From positions 1-64,000 of the forward strand of contig JAIEMJ010000038.1 of assembly GCA_019752335.1 (NCBI GenBank): a stretch of 64,000 bases of DNA, read 5' to 3'. The notes beneath the pieces are model-generated. The model searched no databases and was not told the origin of the DNA. It saw only the letters and a list, made by a program, of their open reading frames with translations. Source of the stretch: Bryobacteraceae bacterium. GTDB lineage: Bacteria > Acidobacteriota > Terriglobia > Bryobacterales > Bryobacteraceae. Shown piece by piece: positions 9,795 through 17,956 of the stretch (within the stretch, counting starts at the first letter, position 1; the number at the start of each line of letters is the position of its first letter). Position numbers and translations under genes: made by a program.

Positions 9795-10025
9795 ATGACA
9801 ATACCTTCACAGGAAGATTTGAAGGCACAATTGATGGCAACGGATGCGGAGTTCGCCAAACTAGCGGCTCAGCATGCGAACTACAAGCAGCAAGTGGCCG
9901 AGTTAGAGGCCAAGGCGGAATTGTCCTCCGCCGAAGAACTTCAGGAGCACGAGCTCAAGAAGTTGAAGCTGCGTTTGAAGGATGAAATGACGGCCATTCT
10001 GAACCGTCATGCGGTGCCCGCTTAG
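9795..10025 (+). CDS. DUF465 (YdcH-like) small coiled-coil protein
   Basis: 76 residues, nearly all helical: FAKLAAQHANYKQQVAELEAKAELSSAEELQEHELKKLKLRLKDEMTAIL. This is the DUF465 pattern of short cytoplasmic coiled-coil proteins with no known activity. A clear ribosome site (AAGGAGA at 9778-9784) sets the ATG. It stands alone: about 180 nt of untranslated sequence lies before it, with an imperfect hairpin near 9630-9650, and a strong terminator follows. Confidence 0.88.
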   Translation: MTIPSQEDLKAQLMATDAEFAKLAAQHANYKQQVAELEAKAELSSAEELQEHELKKLKLRLKDEMTAILNRHAVPA

Positions 10026-10054
10026 CCCATCCGTTGCCAGATCGCTTTGGTAAA

Positions 10055-10084
10055 AAAAGCCCGGCCTGTTCAGGCCGGGCTTTT
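10055..10084. terminator. Intrinsic terminator, bidirectional
   Basis: Stem aaaagcccggcctg/caggccgggctttt around a short loop, flanked by A and T runs on the two sides, so it can work in both directions. It closes the DUF465 unit and insulates the TonB receptor gene behind it. Confidence 0.92.
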
Positions 10085-10110
10085 CCCTTTCGCTGGGGCC
10101 GAAAATCGGA

Positions 10111-10116
10111 TATAGT
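10111..10116 (+). promoter_or_regulatory. -10 box, near-leaderless start for the TonB receptor
   Basis: TATAGT lies 9 nt before the ATG at 10126, and no Shine-Dalgarno sequence is present. Transcription would start about 3 nt before the ATG. No good -35 is visible. Confidence 0.5.
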
Positions 10117-10125
10117 ATCGACATC

Positions 10126-13100
10126 ATGCTTCAGACTGTTCGTCTCTTCCTTCTTGTCTCGCTCGTCGCCACCACGAGCCTGTGGTCGCAAGCCGTCAAC
10201 GGTACAATCGTCGGCACCATCGCCGACGCCACGGGCGCCTTGGTAGCCAACGCCAAGGTCACCGCCCTCGAAACCAACACGAATTTCACCCGCTCGCTAC
10301 AGTCCACGGAGTCGGGAACCTACACCTTCTCCAACATGCCTCCCGGCTTGTACACCATCTCCGTTGAACTCGCCGGCTTCCGCAAGTCAGTGCGGGAAAA
10401 GGTGGAGGTCACCATTAACTCCACCAACCGCGTGGACTTCCAACTCCAACCCGGACAGATCTCCGAGCAGATCGAGGTCACCGCCGAGCTTCCCATTCTC
10501 CAGACGGACCGCACCGACACCGGCCGTTCCATGGATCAACGCCAGGTATCCGAATTGCCCTTAACCCAGAACCGCAATTTTCAGGGCCTCGTCAATCTGG
10601 TGCCCGGAGCGGCGCGCGCGCAGCGCAATCACTCCGAATTCTTCAACTCGAATGACTCCATGCAGTCCCGCGTCAACGGACAGTCCCGCCTGGCCAATAA
10701 CATTCAGTTCGAAGGCGTCGACAATAACCATCGCACCGGTTTGTTAACCGCTTACATTCCGCCCGCCGAAGCCATTCAGACGGTCGACATCACCACCTCG
10801 AATTACGACGCCGAAATGGGCCGCGCGGGCGGCGCCGTGATGAATGTCACCATCAAGTCCGGCACTAATGATTTCCATGGCAGCCTCTACGAATTCAATC
10901 GCGTCAGCCGTCTGGCCGCTCGCCGCACGGACTTACTCGTCAAGCCGCCCATCACTTACAACTACTTCGGCGGCACTTTCGGCGGCGCCATCGTCAAGAA
11001 CAAAACGTTCTTCTTCGGCGACTACCTCGGTATCCGGGACCGTCTGGGCAAAGGCCATCGCGTCAACATTCCCACCACCGCTTTCCGCGCCGGCGACCTC
11101 TCACAATCGCCCACTACGATTTACGATCCGCGCACCGGCAACCCCGATGGCACGAACCGCCTGCCGTTCGCGGGCAACATCATTCCTACCGCGCAGATCT
11201 CTTCCATCGCCGCCCGCCTCAACGCCCTCATTCCCGCGCCCACCTCGGCCAACGTCACCGGCGTCAACTTCGAAGGCTCCACCGTCCGCGCCAAGGACAC
11301 CAACGGCTTCGATGCTAAGGTCGACCACAACTTCAACGAGAATACCCGCGTCAGCGTGCGTTACTCCTTCCAGCGCCCTCGCCTCACCGATCCGCCGTTG
11401 TACGGCGCCCCGGGCGGCCCGGCCAACGGCGGCTTTGGCGGCACCGGCATCACCAAGACTCACACCGCCGGACTCAACGCCACCCGCGTCCTGTCGCCGA
11501 CGTTGATTACCGAATTTCGCGTCGGTCTGATGCGCTACCGCAACGACGCCTACGCCACGGACTACGGCACCGCCGCCTCCGACGCCGTCGGCATTCGTGG
11601 CGTGAACATCTCTGATCTCACCTCTGGCCTCACCAATATCGACATCCAAGGCTATTCGAGTCCCGCCGTCGGCTATTCGCTTTCCTTGCCTTGGATCCGC
11701 TTCGAAACCAACTGGAACTTCATCAACAACTGGACGAAGAATCAGGGCAAGCACACCATCAAGTTCGGCGCCGACTACCGCTTCAACCGTGACGGACTTC
11801 TGCAAACGCAAGTCTATTCGCTGCGCGGCCAGTATCGCTTCCGCTCCGGCCAGACCGGCCGCAACGGCGACCCGAACCAGGGCTTCGCCAACGCCTACGC
11901 CGCCTTCCTGCTCGACCAACCCAACGACTATGGCCGCGACCTGCTTTCGGCCTTTCCCGAATATGTCCAGCGCCCGCTCTTTACCTATGTGCAGGATAAA
12001 TGGCAGGTCTCGAAGAAACTCACCATCGACATGGGCGTTCGTCACGAACTCTATCCGCCGGCCACGCCGCGCTTGAAAGGCGGCTTCTCCAACTATGACC
12101 TCGATACGAACTCCCTCATCGTTGCCGGTGTCGGTAATAATCCCCGCAACCTCGGCCGTAAGAATTACCTCACCAACTTCGCTCCGCGTTTCGGCATCAG
12201 TTACCGTTTGAACGAAAAGACGGTCATTCGCTCGGGTTACGGCTTGAGCTTCATTCCCTTCGCGAATAACTCCTACGCTTACAATTTCCCCGTCCGGCAG
12301 AACAACGCGTTTAACTCGGCGAATTCATTCGTCGCCGCCGGCCGCATGGCCGACGGACTCCCCGCGCCCCTTCCTTTCAACGTTCCCGCGGACGGCATCA
12401 TCCGCAACGCGCCCAATCAGAATTACGATGTGATTCCGCTCAACTACCGCGAGGGCTACATCCAGAGCTACAACCTGGCCATCCAGCGTGCGCTCCCCGC
12501 GAAGTTCACCTTGGACGTGGCCTTCGTCGGCAATAAAGGCACCCGCATTCCCACGGTCTTTAACGCCAACCCAGGTCTGGTCCTCGGCGCTGGCCGCGCC
12601 GGCCGTCCGTTGTGGTCGAAGTTCAACCGCGACACGGACACCAACCTGAGCTTCGTCGGCACCTCGAACCGCTACAACTCGATGCAGGTCAAGTTCGACC
12701 GCCGCTTCTCCGGCGGCTTCTCGATGACCACCGCTTACACCTGGTCCAAGGCCATCGACATCTCGAACGACAACGGCGGTTTCGCTTACTACATCAATCC
12801 GGAGCGCTCGCGCGCCGTCGCCGACTTTGACCGCCGCCACATGTTCAACCAGAGCTACATCTGGGAACTGCCCTTCGGCAAGGGGAAACCCTTCGCCACC
12901 TCCGGCATGGCCAGCCAGATCCTCGGCGGCTGGCAGATCACCAGCTTGCTGACCTTGATGAGTGGCCAGGCGATGAACATTTCTGCCCCCGGCGCCACCC
13001 TCAACGCTCCCGGCAATAACAACAACCCCAACTACATCGGACCCGGCGGCTTGCCCACCCCCGGCGCCATCAACTTCCGCGCCACTGGCCGGAACCAGCC

Positions 13101-13410
13101 CACCTGGTTCGATCCTTCCGTCTTCGCTGCCCCGGCGCCCAACGCCTTCGGCAACGTCGGCCGCAACGCCTTCTACGGCCCCGGCTTCGGCAACGTGGAC
13201 CTCTCGCTCTTCCGCCGCTTCCAGATCAAGGAGCGCTTCAAGCTCGAGTTCCGCGCCGAGAGCTTCAACTTCTCGAATACGCCCCAGTATCCGAATCCCG
13301 ACGGCGGCTTCGGCAACGCCACCTTCGGCCAAATCACCAACGCAGGCATCGGCAACTCCGCCGACGGTGGCAGCCGCCAGATCCAGTTCGGCCTCCGCCT
13401 GATGTTCTAG
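10126..13410 (+). CDS. TonB-dependent receptor, Oar-like
   Basis: 1094 residues. A signal peptide (residues 1-22) is followed by a carboxypeptidase-regulatory-like (CNA-B) domain near 24-105 (GTIVGTIADATGALVANAKVTALETN), a plug domain near 120-240 (VSELPLTQNRNFQGLVNLVPGA, then IQTVDITTSNYDAEMGRAGGAVMNVTIKSGTNDFHGSLYEF), and a long outer-membrane barrel ending in a terminal Phe (QFGLRLMF). This architecture is greatly expanded in Acidobacteriota, where it is thought to import oligosaccharides or peptides. No SusD-like partner is visible. It stands alone between terminator-like hairpins. The ligand is unknown. Confidence 0.95.
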   Translation: MLQTVRLFLLVSLVATTSLWSQAVNGTIVGTIADATGALVANAKVTALETNTNFTRSLQSTESGTYTFSNMPPGLYTISVELAGFRKSVREKVEVTINSTNRVDFQLQPGQISEQIEVTAELPILQTDRTDTGRSMDQRQVSELPLTQNRNFQGLVNLVPGAARAQRNHSEFFNSNDSMQSRVNGQSRLANNIQFEGVDNNHRTGLLTAYIPPAEAIQTVDITTSNYDAEMGRAGGAVMNVTIKSGTNDFHGSLYEFNRVSRLAARRTDLLVKPPITYNYFGGTFGGAIVKNKTFFFGDYLGIRDRLGKGHRVNIPTTAFRAGDLSQSPTTIYDPRTGNPDGTNRLPFAGNIIPTAQISSIAARLNALIPAPTSANVTGVNFEGSTVRAKDTNGFDAKVDHNFNENTRVSVRYSFQRPRLTDPPLYGAPGGPANGGFGGTGITKTHTAGLNATRVLSPTLITEFRVGLMRYRNDAYATDYGTAASDAVGIRGVNISDLTSGLTNIDIQGYSSPAVGYSLSLPWIRFETNWNFINNWTKNQGKHTIKFGADYRFNRDGLLQTQVYSLRGQYRFRSGQTGRNGDPNQGFANAYAAFLLDQPNDYGRDLLSAFPEYVQRPLFTYVQDKWQVSKKLTIDMGVRHELYPPATPRLKGGFSNYDLDTNSLIVAGVGNNPRNLGRKNYLTNFAPRFGISYRLNEKTVIRSGYGLSFIPFANNSYAYNFPVRQNNAFNSANSFVAAGRMADGLPAPLPFNVPADGIIRNAPNQNYDVIPLNYREGYIQSYNLAIQRALPAKFTLDVAFVGNKGTRIPTVFNANPGLVLGAGRAGRPLWSKFNRDTDTNLSFVGTSNRYNSMQVKFDRRFSGGFSMTTAYTWSKAIDISNDNGGFAYYINPERSRAVADFDRRHMFNQSYIWELPFGKGKPFATSGMASQILGGWQITSLLTLMSGQAMNISAPGATLNAPGNNNNPNYIGPGGLPTPGAINFRATGRNQPTWFDPSVFAAPAPNAFGNVGRNAFYGPGFGNVDLSLFRRFQIKERFKLEFRAESFNFSNTPQYPNPDGGFGNATFGQITNAGIGNSADGGSRQIQFGLRLMF

Positions 13411-13431
13411 AAACCCGTCGCCCTAAATTGT

Positions 13432-13455
13432 GGGACGGCCCCCCAGGTCCGTCCC
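13432..13455. repeat. GGGACGG/CCGTCCC hairpin after the TonB gene
   Basis: Stem gggacgg (13432-13438) and ccgtccc (13449-13455) with a 10-nt C-rich loop, 22 nt after the receptor stop. A T-rich tail is weak. It may stop transcription, or be one end of the neighbouring repeat element. The pairing of such hairpins with the flanking sequence suggests a REP-like composite. Confidence 0.6.
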
Positions 13456-13465
13456 CGCCTTTACT

Positions 13466-13661
13466 CTCTCCAGAAACCACCCCGTAAACCACTGATTCTT
13501 ATAGGTGGAAAAATTCCTTAAACGAGCCGCGTCCTTCGTGCGCGGCTGGGAGACGGCGCTTGGTCACGGCGGCTTGCCGCCAATCACGCCTTACTTCCCA
13601 GCCCCGAACGGAGTGAGGGGGTCATTAAGAATCAATGGTTTACGGGATGGTTTCTGGAGAG
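13466..13661. repeat. 196-nt element bounded by 36-nt inverted repeats
   Basis: Left arm 13466-13501 (begins ctctccagaaacca, ends ctgattctta) and right arm 13626-13661 are reverse complements at 34 of 36 positions. Both differences become G-U pairs in RNA made from the minus strand. Inner hairpins exist too (gccgcg/cgcggc near 13530, ggctggga/tcccagcc around a third stem near 13540-13600). This could be a non-autonomous mobile element or a structured RNA. No transposase is present. Confidence 0.75.
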
Positions 13662-14046
13662 GTCTGTGGCTCGTTTTCAGCGGCGGCCACTTTACGCCAG
13701 TGATCTAGCCTAGTTTCATCCTCCGCTGCCGCCCCCGGCGGTGCCGAGTTCACAGCGATTTTGAGAAATCGCAAGACACTCTAAACCAATCACTTACCCT
13801 CGACTGCCTCCCCCCACCGCACCCGTCCTCCCCGCGACGCGTGACACACTGAAGTCAAGAGTCATTCTGCACGCCCCGCCAACCGGTCGTCGTCAGAGAG
13901 GCGTCCGAAGCCGGGCCCGGCCATCCCAGAAAATGCTTTAGAATCAATTACTCGCCGGTCCGTTTCGTACATGGAACCCAGACCGCCTGGCGCAGGAACC
14001 GCCTGGCGCTAAGGCCGGGGCCCATCCCGGCCGATAGACATCCAAT

Positions 14047-14802
14047 ATGCTTCCCAAGCAGTTCTTCGCGAAGGCCGCCATCACGCTCGCTGCAGCGGCG
14101 GCGTTCTTTCTCATCCGCCCCGACACGCTCCTGTTCGCGCGTGCCGAGCACCAGCGTCTCCTGGGCTCCAGCCAATTGATTGCGGAATACCTGCGCACCA
14201 CCCAGGTCAAGAAGCTTCAAATCGGCGCGGGAAAGCACAACATGGACGGTTGGCTGAACACCGATATCGACATGCGCACGGAGGAGGCCAGCAAGCAAGC
14301 CTACCTCGACGCCACCGAGAAATTCCCCCTGCCGGACCGCTCCTTCCGTTACATTTACGGCGAACACGTCTTCGAACATCTGCCCTTTCCCCAAGGCATC
14401 TTCATGCTGAAGGAGAGCTACCGGATCCTCGAGCCGGGAGGCCGCATTCGTCTCGCCACCCCCAACCTCAATAAGTTCCTGGCCCTCTTCCGTGAGGACC
14501 AGACGCCCGAAATGAAGGAGTACATCAAGGAAAAGCTGCAATGGCACGAATGGCCGGAGTTGCCCGACAACGAGTGCTTCATCCTCAACATGCAACTACG
14601 CGAGTGGGGACACCAATTCGTCTACACGCCGAAGATGCTGCGCGCGGTGCTCGAGAACGTGGGCTTCCGCGAAGTAAAGGAATACCCGGTCAGCCAAAGT
14701 GACGACCCCGCCCTACGCGGCCTCGAAGTCCGCGCCAGTTGGAAAGCCGCCAAGGCCAACGTCTACGAAACCATGATCTTCGAAGCCGTCAAACCTCAAT
14801 AA
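14047..14802 (+). CDS. Membrane-anchored class I SAM methyltransferase
   Basis: 251 residues. A hydrophobic N-terminal segment (ITLAAAAAFFLI, residues 12-23) is followed by a Methyltransf_11-like domain: LQIGAGKHNMDGWLNTDID near 58-76 is motif I, FPLPDRSFRYIYGEHVFEHL near 91-110 is the post-I/IV region, and ILEPGGRIRLATPN follows near 126-140. This is the type linked to polysaccharide or glycan clusters (GAG..NxxGWxNxD). No ribosome site is visible before the ATG. It is isolated, with 640 nt of non-coding DNA upstream and a converging pseudogene downstream. The substrate is unknown. Confidence 0.85.
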   Translation: MLPKQFFAKAAITLAAAAAFFLIRPDTLLFARAEHQRLLGSSQLIAEYLRTTQVKKLQIGAGKHNMDGWLNTDIDMRTEEASKQAYLDATEKFPLPDRSFRYIYGEHVFEHLPFPQGIFMLKESYRILEPGGRIRLATPNLNKFLALFREDQTPEMKEYIKEKLQWHEWPELPDNECFILNMQLREWGHQFVYTPKMLRAVLENVGFREVKEYPVSQSDDPALRGLEVRASWKAAKANVYETMIFEAVKPQ

Positions 14803-14808
14803 CGTGGC

Positions 14809-15099
14809 CTACTTCTGCCCCTGAATCCAGCGCCGGATCTCCGCTTCCAAAACGGCCAGGGGAATCGAACCATGCGCCAGCACCGCATGATGAGAGGCGC
14901 GAAGGTCAAAGCGCTCACCGAGTTCCCGCTCGGCTAGCCGCCGCATCTCTTTGATTTTCAGTTCGCCCATCTTATAGGCCAAGGCGTGGCCGGGTTCGTC
15001 CATCCGCCAAGTAACTCGCCTTGCTCCTCGGCGAAGATCTTCTGTAACTTCTCTCTCCGTCTGGGCCAACAGGAGTAACGGCAGAATCAAGTAAGTCAT
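14809..15099 (-). pseudogene. DUF885 protein remnant with internal deletion
   Basis: The 96-residue frame starts with a clear signal peptide (MTYLILPLLLLAQ) and then runs almost directly into the C-terminal end of DUF885-family proteins (DEPGHALAYKMGELKIKEMR, then ERFDLRASHHAVL and IPLAVLEAEIRRWI). Complete DUF885 proteins are about 550-600 residues, so roughly the middle 450 or more residues are missing while the reading frame is kept. It sits 7 nt after the beta-helix gene on the same strand. It is unlikely to have the original activity. A small secreted product could still be made. Confidence 0.75.
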
Positions 15100-15106
15100 G
15101 TGATTT

Positions 15107-17014
15107 CTAACGGTAAAAAGGCTTCCAGGTAATCCAACGCGGGCCATAATGCGGCTCCGGCTGATTCACTTCGAGCGCCCCTAAGTCCGGCCCCTTACCA
15201 GTGAAGGTATCGTTGATCGTGGGGAGTAACACGCCCGCATCTACCGCCTTCGAGTTCGGCTTCAAACGGAAGTTCAAATCCATCGCGTGATGCACCTGAT
15301 AGCGCCGCGCCGGATCCGGCGGCGCCAGTTTCTCGAAGACGTCATAGTCGATCTCGACCCCGTGCATCTCCTGCCCCGTCCCGGCGCGGAACTCGGCTAG
15401 CGTCGAGAAGTCCTTCCACTCCGTCTTGCCCGGCACCAGCCAGGCATACTGCGCCGCCACGTCGCGATTTGGCCGGTAACCGTTGTAGTCGCTGCTGTAG
15501 TTACCGGTCGCATTCGCCCAGGTCATCACGCCCCGCTTCGGCACGTCGCGACCGAGGAATAAGTTATTGCGGAAATGCACGTTCGAGTAGGGCTCACGCG
15601 CCGTCTGTTCGCCGATCAGCGTATTGTGATAAACCAGCATGCCCGCCGGAGAGGCGCTAAACTTAAACGCGCCCCCCGCGGGGACATGATAAAGCAGATT
15701 GCGGAAGAAATAGATCGGCCCGCCAAAAACTGGCTGCGAACTATAGCCATTGTGGGCGGCGTTCACCCCGCGATTCTCAAAGACCCGGACATTGTGCGCC
15801 CCGCCGTCGGTCTCAATAAAGTCGTCGTTCGAGAGGTGTATGTCGTTGCGGTAAATGTCAATCGAAGAAGCACGGCGCTCCGGATCCGGATCCGGTGGGC
15901 CGTAAGTCGAAATACAAATCCCGTCATGGAAATAGGCGACCGCGTTGTGCGCGACAACATGCCCCGGCCCGTAGACCTTCACCGCGAAAAAGCTGCGTAG
16001 TTGGTGCGAGGGATAAATACCCGCCGCGCGCTGTCCCGCCTGATTCCAGCCAATCAAACGCATCTGATCCTCCCGGCCAAGGAATAAATTGTCGGTAATC
16101 AGAAAGTCACGCGACCCCGCGTTTTCCGTCCATACGCCCGCGCCGATATCCTCGAAGCGGCAGTTCCGCACCGTCAGCGCCACGGCGCCTAGCACCTCTT
16201 TCTCGCCGGCGAAGAAAACCACCTCGGTGTTCCGGAAAGTAAGTCCCTCAAAGATATGGTGCTCGGAGGCCATCACCTCAAACAGACGCGCATTGCCCGC
16301 GCCGTCAAAAATCGCCTCGCCGTCACCGGCGCCTTTGATGGTAATCGGCTTTTCCGCCGTGCCCTTCAAGGACAGGCTCCAGGTGCCGCTGAAGGGCGCG
16401 CTGAGCGGGTCCACGTAGTTCAAGCGCTCGGGACGGTAAAGGCCGGCGTGAATCAGCAGCGTATCGCCCGGCTGCGCCTTGTTCATGCGGACGGCGGTCC
16501 AGTCGCCGCGGCCTTCGCCATAGTAAGCGGCTTTCAAACCGATAAAGCTAGGCTCTTGCTTCGGCCCCTCATGGTCCGCCGGATAGACATGCAACACGCG
16601 GCCGCCGGCGTAGGGCTGCGGCGCGGTCCGCGTGGCGACGGTCACCTTTTGCTGCGCCGTCCCTGTGACGCCATCCGGATCGGTCATCGTAAACTCGCAC
16701 TCATACTTCGTGCCCGGCTCCAAGTTCAGAATGCTACCCGCGAAGCCGTGCGGCACGGTGTAAGTCATGTTCTCACGCGTGCGGTAAACGTGCTCCCCGC
16801 CGATGCGCAGCAAGGGCATCGCGGGCCGCCAAGCGGACGTCCCCACGGCACGGTAGCGCACTTCCACCGTGGCATTGCGATTCTCATCGCCCTCAATGCT
16901 CCACTCGAAGCCAAGGTTCAACAAAGTCGGATGCTCGACGTAAAAACGCCCCGGTCGAGTGGCATTTTGGGCCGCTAAGGTGGAGGCAAACAAGGCAAGG
17001 ACAGCAAATCGCAT
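15107..17014 (-). CDS. Secreted right-handed beta-helix protein
   Basis: 635 residues with a signal peptide (MRFAVLALFASTLAAQ). Residues 20-125 form a fibronectin/purple-phosphatase-like beta domain (LNLEPGTKYECEFTMTDPDG). From about 175 on, NKAQPGDTLLIHAGLYRPERL begins the parallel beta-helix with repeating strands (HHIFEGLTFRNTEVVF, ALTVRNCRFEDIG, DFLITDNLFLG) to about residue 520. Such folds are found in polysaccharide lyases and pectin-active enzymes, but catalytic residues cannot be assigned. The ATG at 17014 has TATAAT exactly 6 nt upstream and no ribosome site. It is next to other sugar-linked genes. Confidence 0.88.
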   Translation of the reverse strand: MRFAVLALFASTLAAQNATRPGRFYVEHPTLLNLGFEWSIEGDENRNATVEVRYRAVGTSAWRPAMPLLRIGGEHVYRTRENMTYTVPHGFAGSILNLEPGTKYECEFTMTDPDGVTGTAQQKVTVATRTAPQPYAGGRVLHVYPADHEGPKQEPSFIGLKAAYYGEGRGDWTAVRMNKAQPGDTLLIHAGLYRPERLNYVDPLSAPFSGTWSLSLKGTAEKPITIKGAGDGEAIFDGAGNARLFEVMASEHHIFEGLTFRNTEVVFFAGEKEVLGAVALTVRNCRFEDIGAGVWTENAGSRDFLITDNLFLGREDQMRLIGWNQAGQRAAGIYPSHQLRSFFAVKVYGPGHVVAHNAVAYFHDGICISTYGPPDPDPERRASSIDIYRNDIHLSNDDFIETDGGAHNVRVFENRGVNAAHNGYSSQPVFGGPIYFFRNLLYHVPAGGAFKFSASPAGMLVYHNTLIGEQTAREPYSNVHFRNNLFLGRDVPKRGVMTWANATGNYSSDYNGYRPNRDVAAQYAWLVPGKTEWKDFSTLAEFRAGTGQEMHGVEIDYDVFEKLAPPDPARRYQVHHAMDLNFRLKPNSKAVDAGVLLPTINDTFTGKGPDLGALEVNQPEPHYGPRWITWKPFYR

Positions 17015-17020
17015 GCGACG

Positions 17021-17026
17021 ATTATA
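17021..17026 (-). promoter_or_regulatory. -10 box for leaderless beta-helix mRNA
   Basis: TATAAT on the minus strand, ending 6 nt before the ATG at 17014, which puts +1 on the start codon. It overlaps the short gap after the TIM-barrel gene, so the downstream gene has its own promoter. Confidence 0.65.
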
Positions 17027-17029
17027 GTC

Positions 17030-17920
17030 CTAACCGCGAAACGCCTCCCGCAGAATCTTATAGCTCACCGGCACCGCCGTGGACGGATCCTCCTTGCCCT
17101 CCATCTCGAGCGAAACCCAACCGCCATAGCCCGCGCCACGCAGGATGCCGGCGATGCGTTTGTAGTCGAGGTCCAAGGTGTAATACTCGCCGCCGCCCTG
17201 GTAGGTCTTCGCCTGCACCATGATCGCGTGCGGCGCGAGTTTCGCGATGCCATCGTAAGGCGAGACGGCCTGCGGGAAGTTCCCCGTATCCACGTTAAGC
17301 CCCAACCACGGGCTGTTCACCTGGCGAAAGATCCGCAGCAGATCATCGGGCTGCGTGGTGAGTCCCCAGTGATTTTCGAGCGCTAGCAAGACGCCTTCTT
17401 TCTCCGCCGTCGCGAGGCAGGCGTTGATGCCTTCGACGCACCACTGAATGGCATCGTCGTTGACGAAGCCCGCCACCGGCGGCTCCAAACCGCCGGCCTT
17501 CATCAGGTCGTTGAAGTTGGGAATCGTCTTCCAACGTCCGGAGTTCAGCCGGACGCACGGGATGCCCAACTGCGCGGCCAGGCGCAGACAATGCTCCGTA
17601 TGGCGGATCGCCTCCTGGCGCAGATCAATGAACGGAGAGACGAAGTCCTGATGGATGGAGAACAACGGCAGCGCGACGCCAGCGCGAAAGGCATGCCGCT
17701 TCAACTTCTTCAGATAAGCGGGCGTCTCGGCCTCCATGCCGCGATGCAAAATCTCGACTCCCTCAAAGCCAATCCGCGCCGCGTCGTCGATCACCTGTTC
17801 GACGGGGACGCGCTTCGACTTGAAGTGCCAATAAGAATACGTAGAGACGGCCAGGCGGATCGGGCGGCTTTGGCCCAGCAAGGGCGAGGCGGCGAGTGCG
17901 AGAAGAGTTCGACGGCGCAT
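17030..17920 (-). CDS. Sugar phosphate isomerase/epimerase-like TIM barrel, exported
   Basis: 296 residues from the ATG at 17920. The N-terminus MRRRTLLALAASPLLGQS looks like a short Tat or Sec signal. The rest is the AP_endonuc_2/xylose isomerase-like barrel: IRLAVSTYSYW, then GFEGVEILHRG, GIPCVRLNSGRW, GVLLALENHWGLTT and LGLNVDTGNFPQ, ending ILRGAGYGGWVSLEMEG. The Glu and Asp of LENH, VDTGN and LEMEG are the usual metal ligands. The substrate is probably a sugar or sugar-like acid. It is divergent from the DUF6807 gene (36-nt gap), and TAGAAT lies 5 nt before its ATG. Confidence 0.88.
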   Translation of the reverse strand: MRRRTLLALAASPLLGQSRPIRLAVSTYSYWHFKSKRVPVEQVIDDAARIGFEGVEILHRGMEAETPAYLKKLKRHAFRAGVALPLFSIHQDFVSPFIDLRQEAIRHTEHCLRLAAQLGIPCVRLNSGRWKTIPNFNDLMKAGGLEPPVAGFVNDDAIQWCVEGINACLATAEKEGVLLALENHWGLTTQPDDLLRIFRQVNSPWLGLNVDTGNFPQAVSPYDGIAKLAPHAIMVQAKTYQGGGEYYTLDLDYKRIAGILRGAGYGGWVSLEMEGKEDPSTAVPVSYKILREAFRG

Positions 17921-17956
17921 GTACAATTCTAGGCTGGCTTTTGTCATACTACCGGC

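Larger units (their letters stand above)
13411..14046. other. Structured intergenic region with repeats
   Basis: 636 nt without a convincing gene. It holds a hairpin (13432-13455), a 196-nt element bounded by long inverted repeats (13466-13661), a small hairpin gcgattt/aaatcgc near 13757, and a direct repeat accgcctggcgc twice near 13982-14012 just before the methyltransferase gene. A 67-codon frame inside the element (13505-13708) is probably a by-product of the repeat. Confidence 0.65.

Noticed and set aside
13505-13708. 67-codon frame inside the inverted-repeat element
   Set aside because: Spans the right repeat arm, has no ribosome site or family, and its codons follow the hairpin structure.
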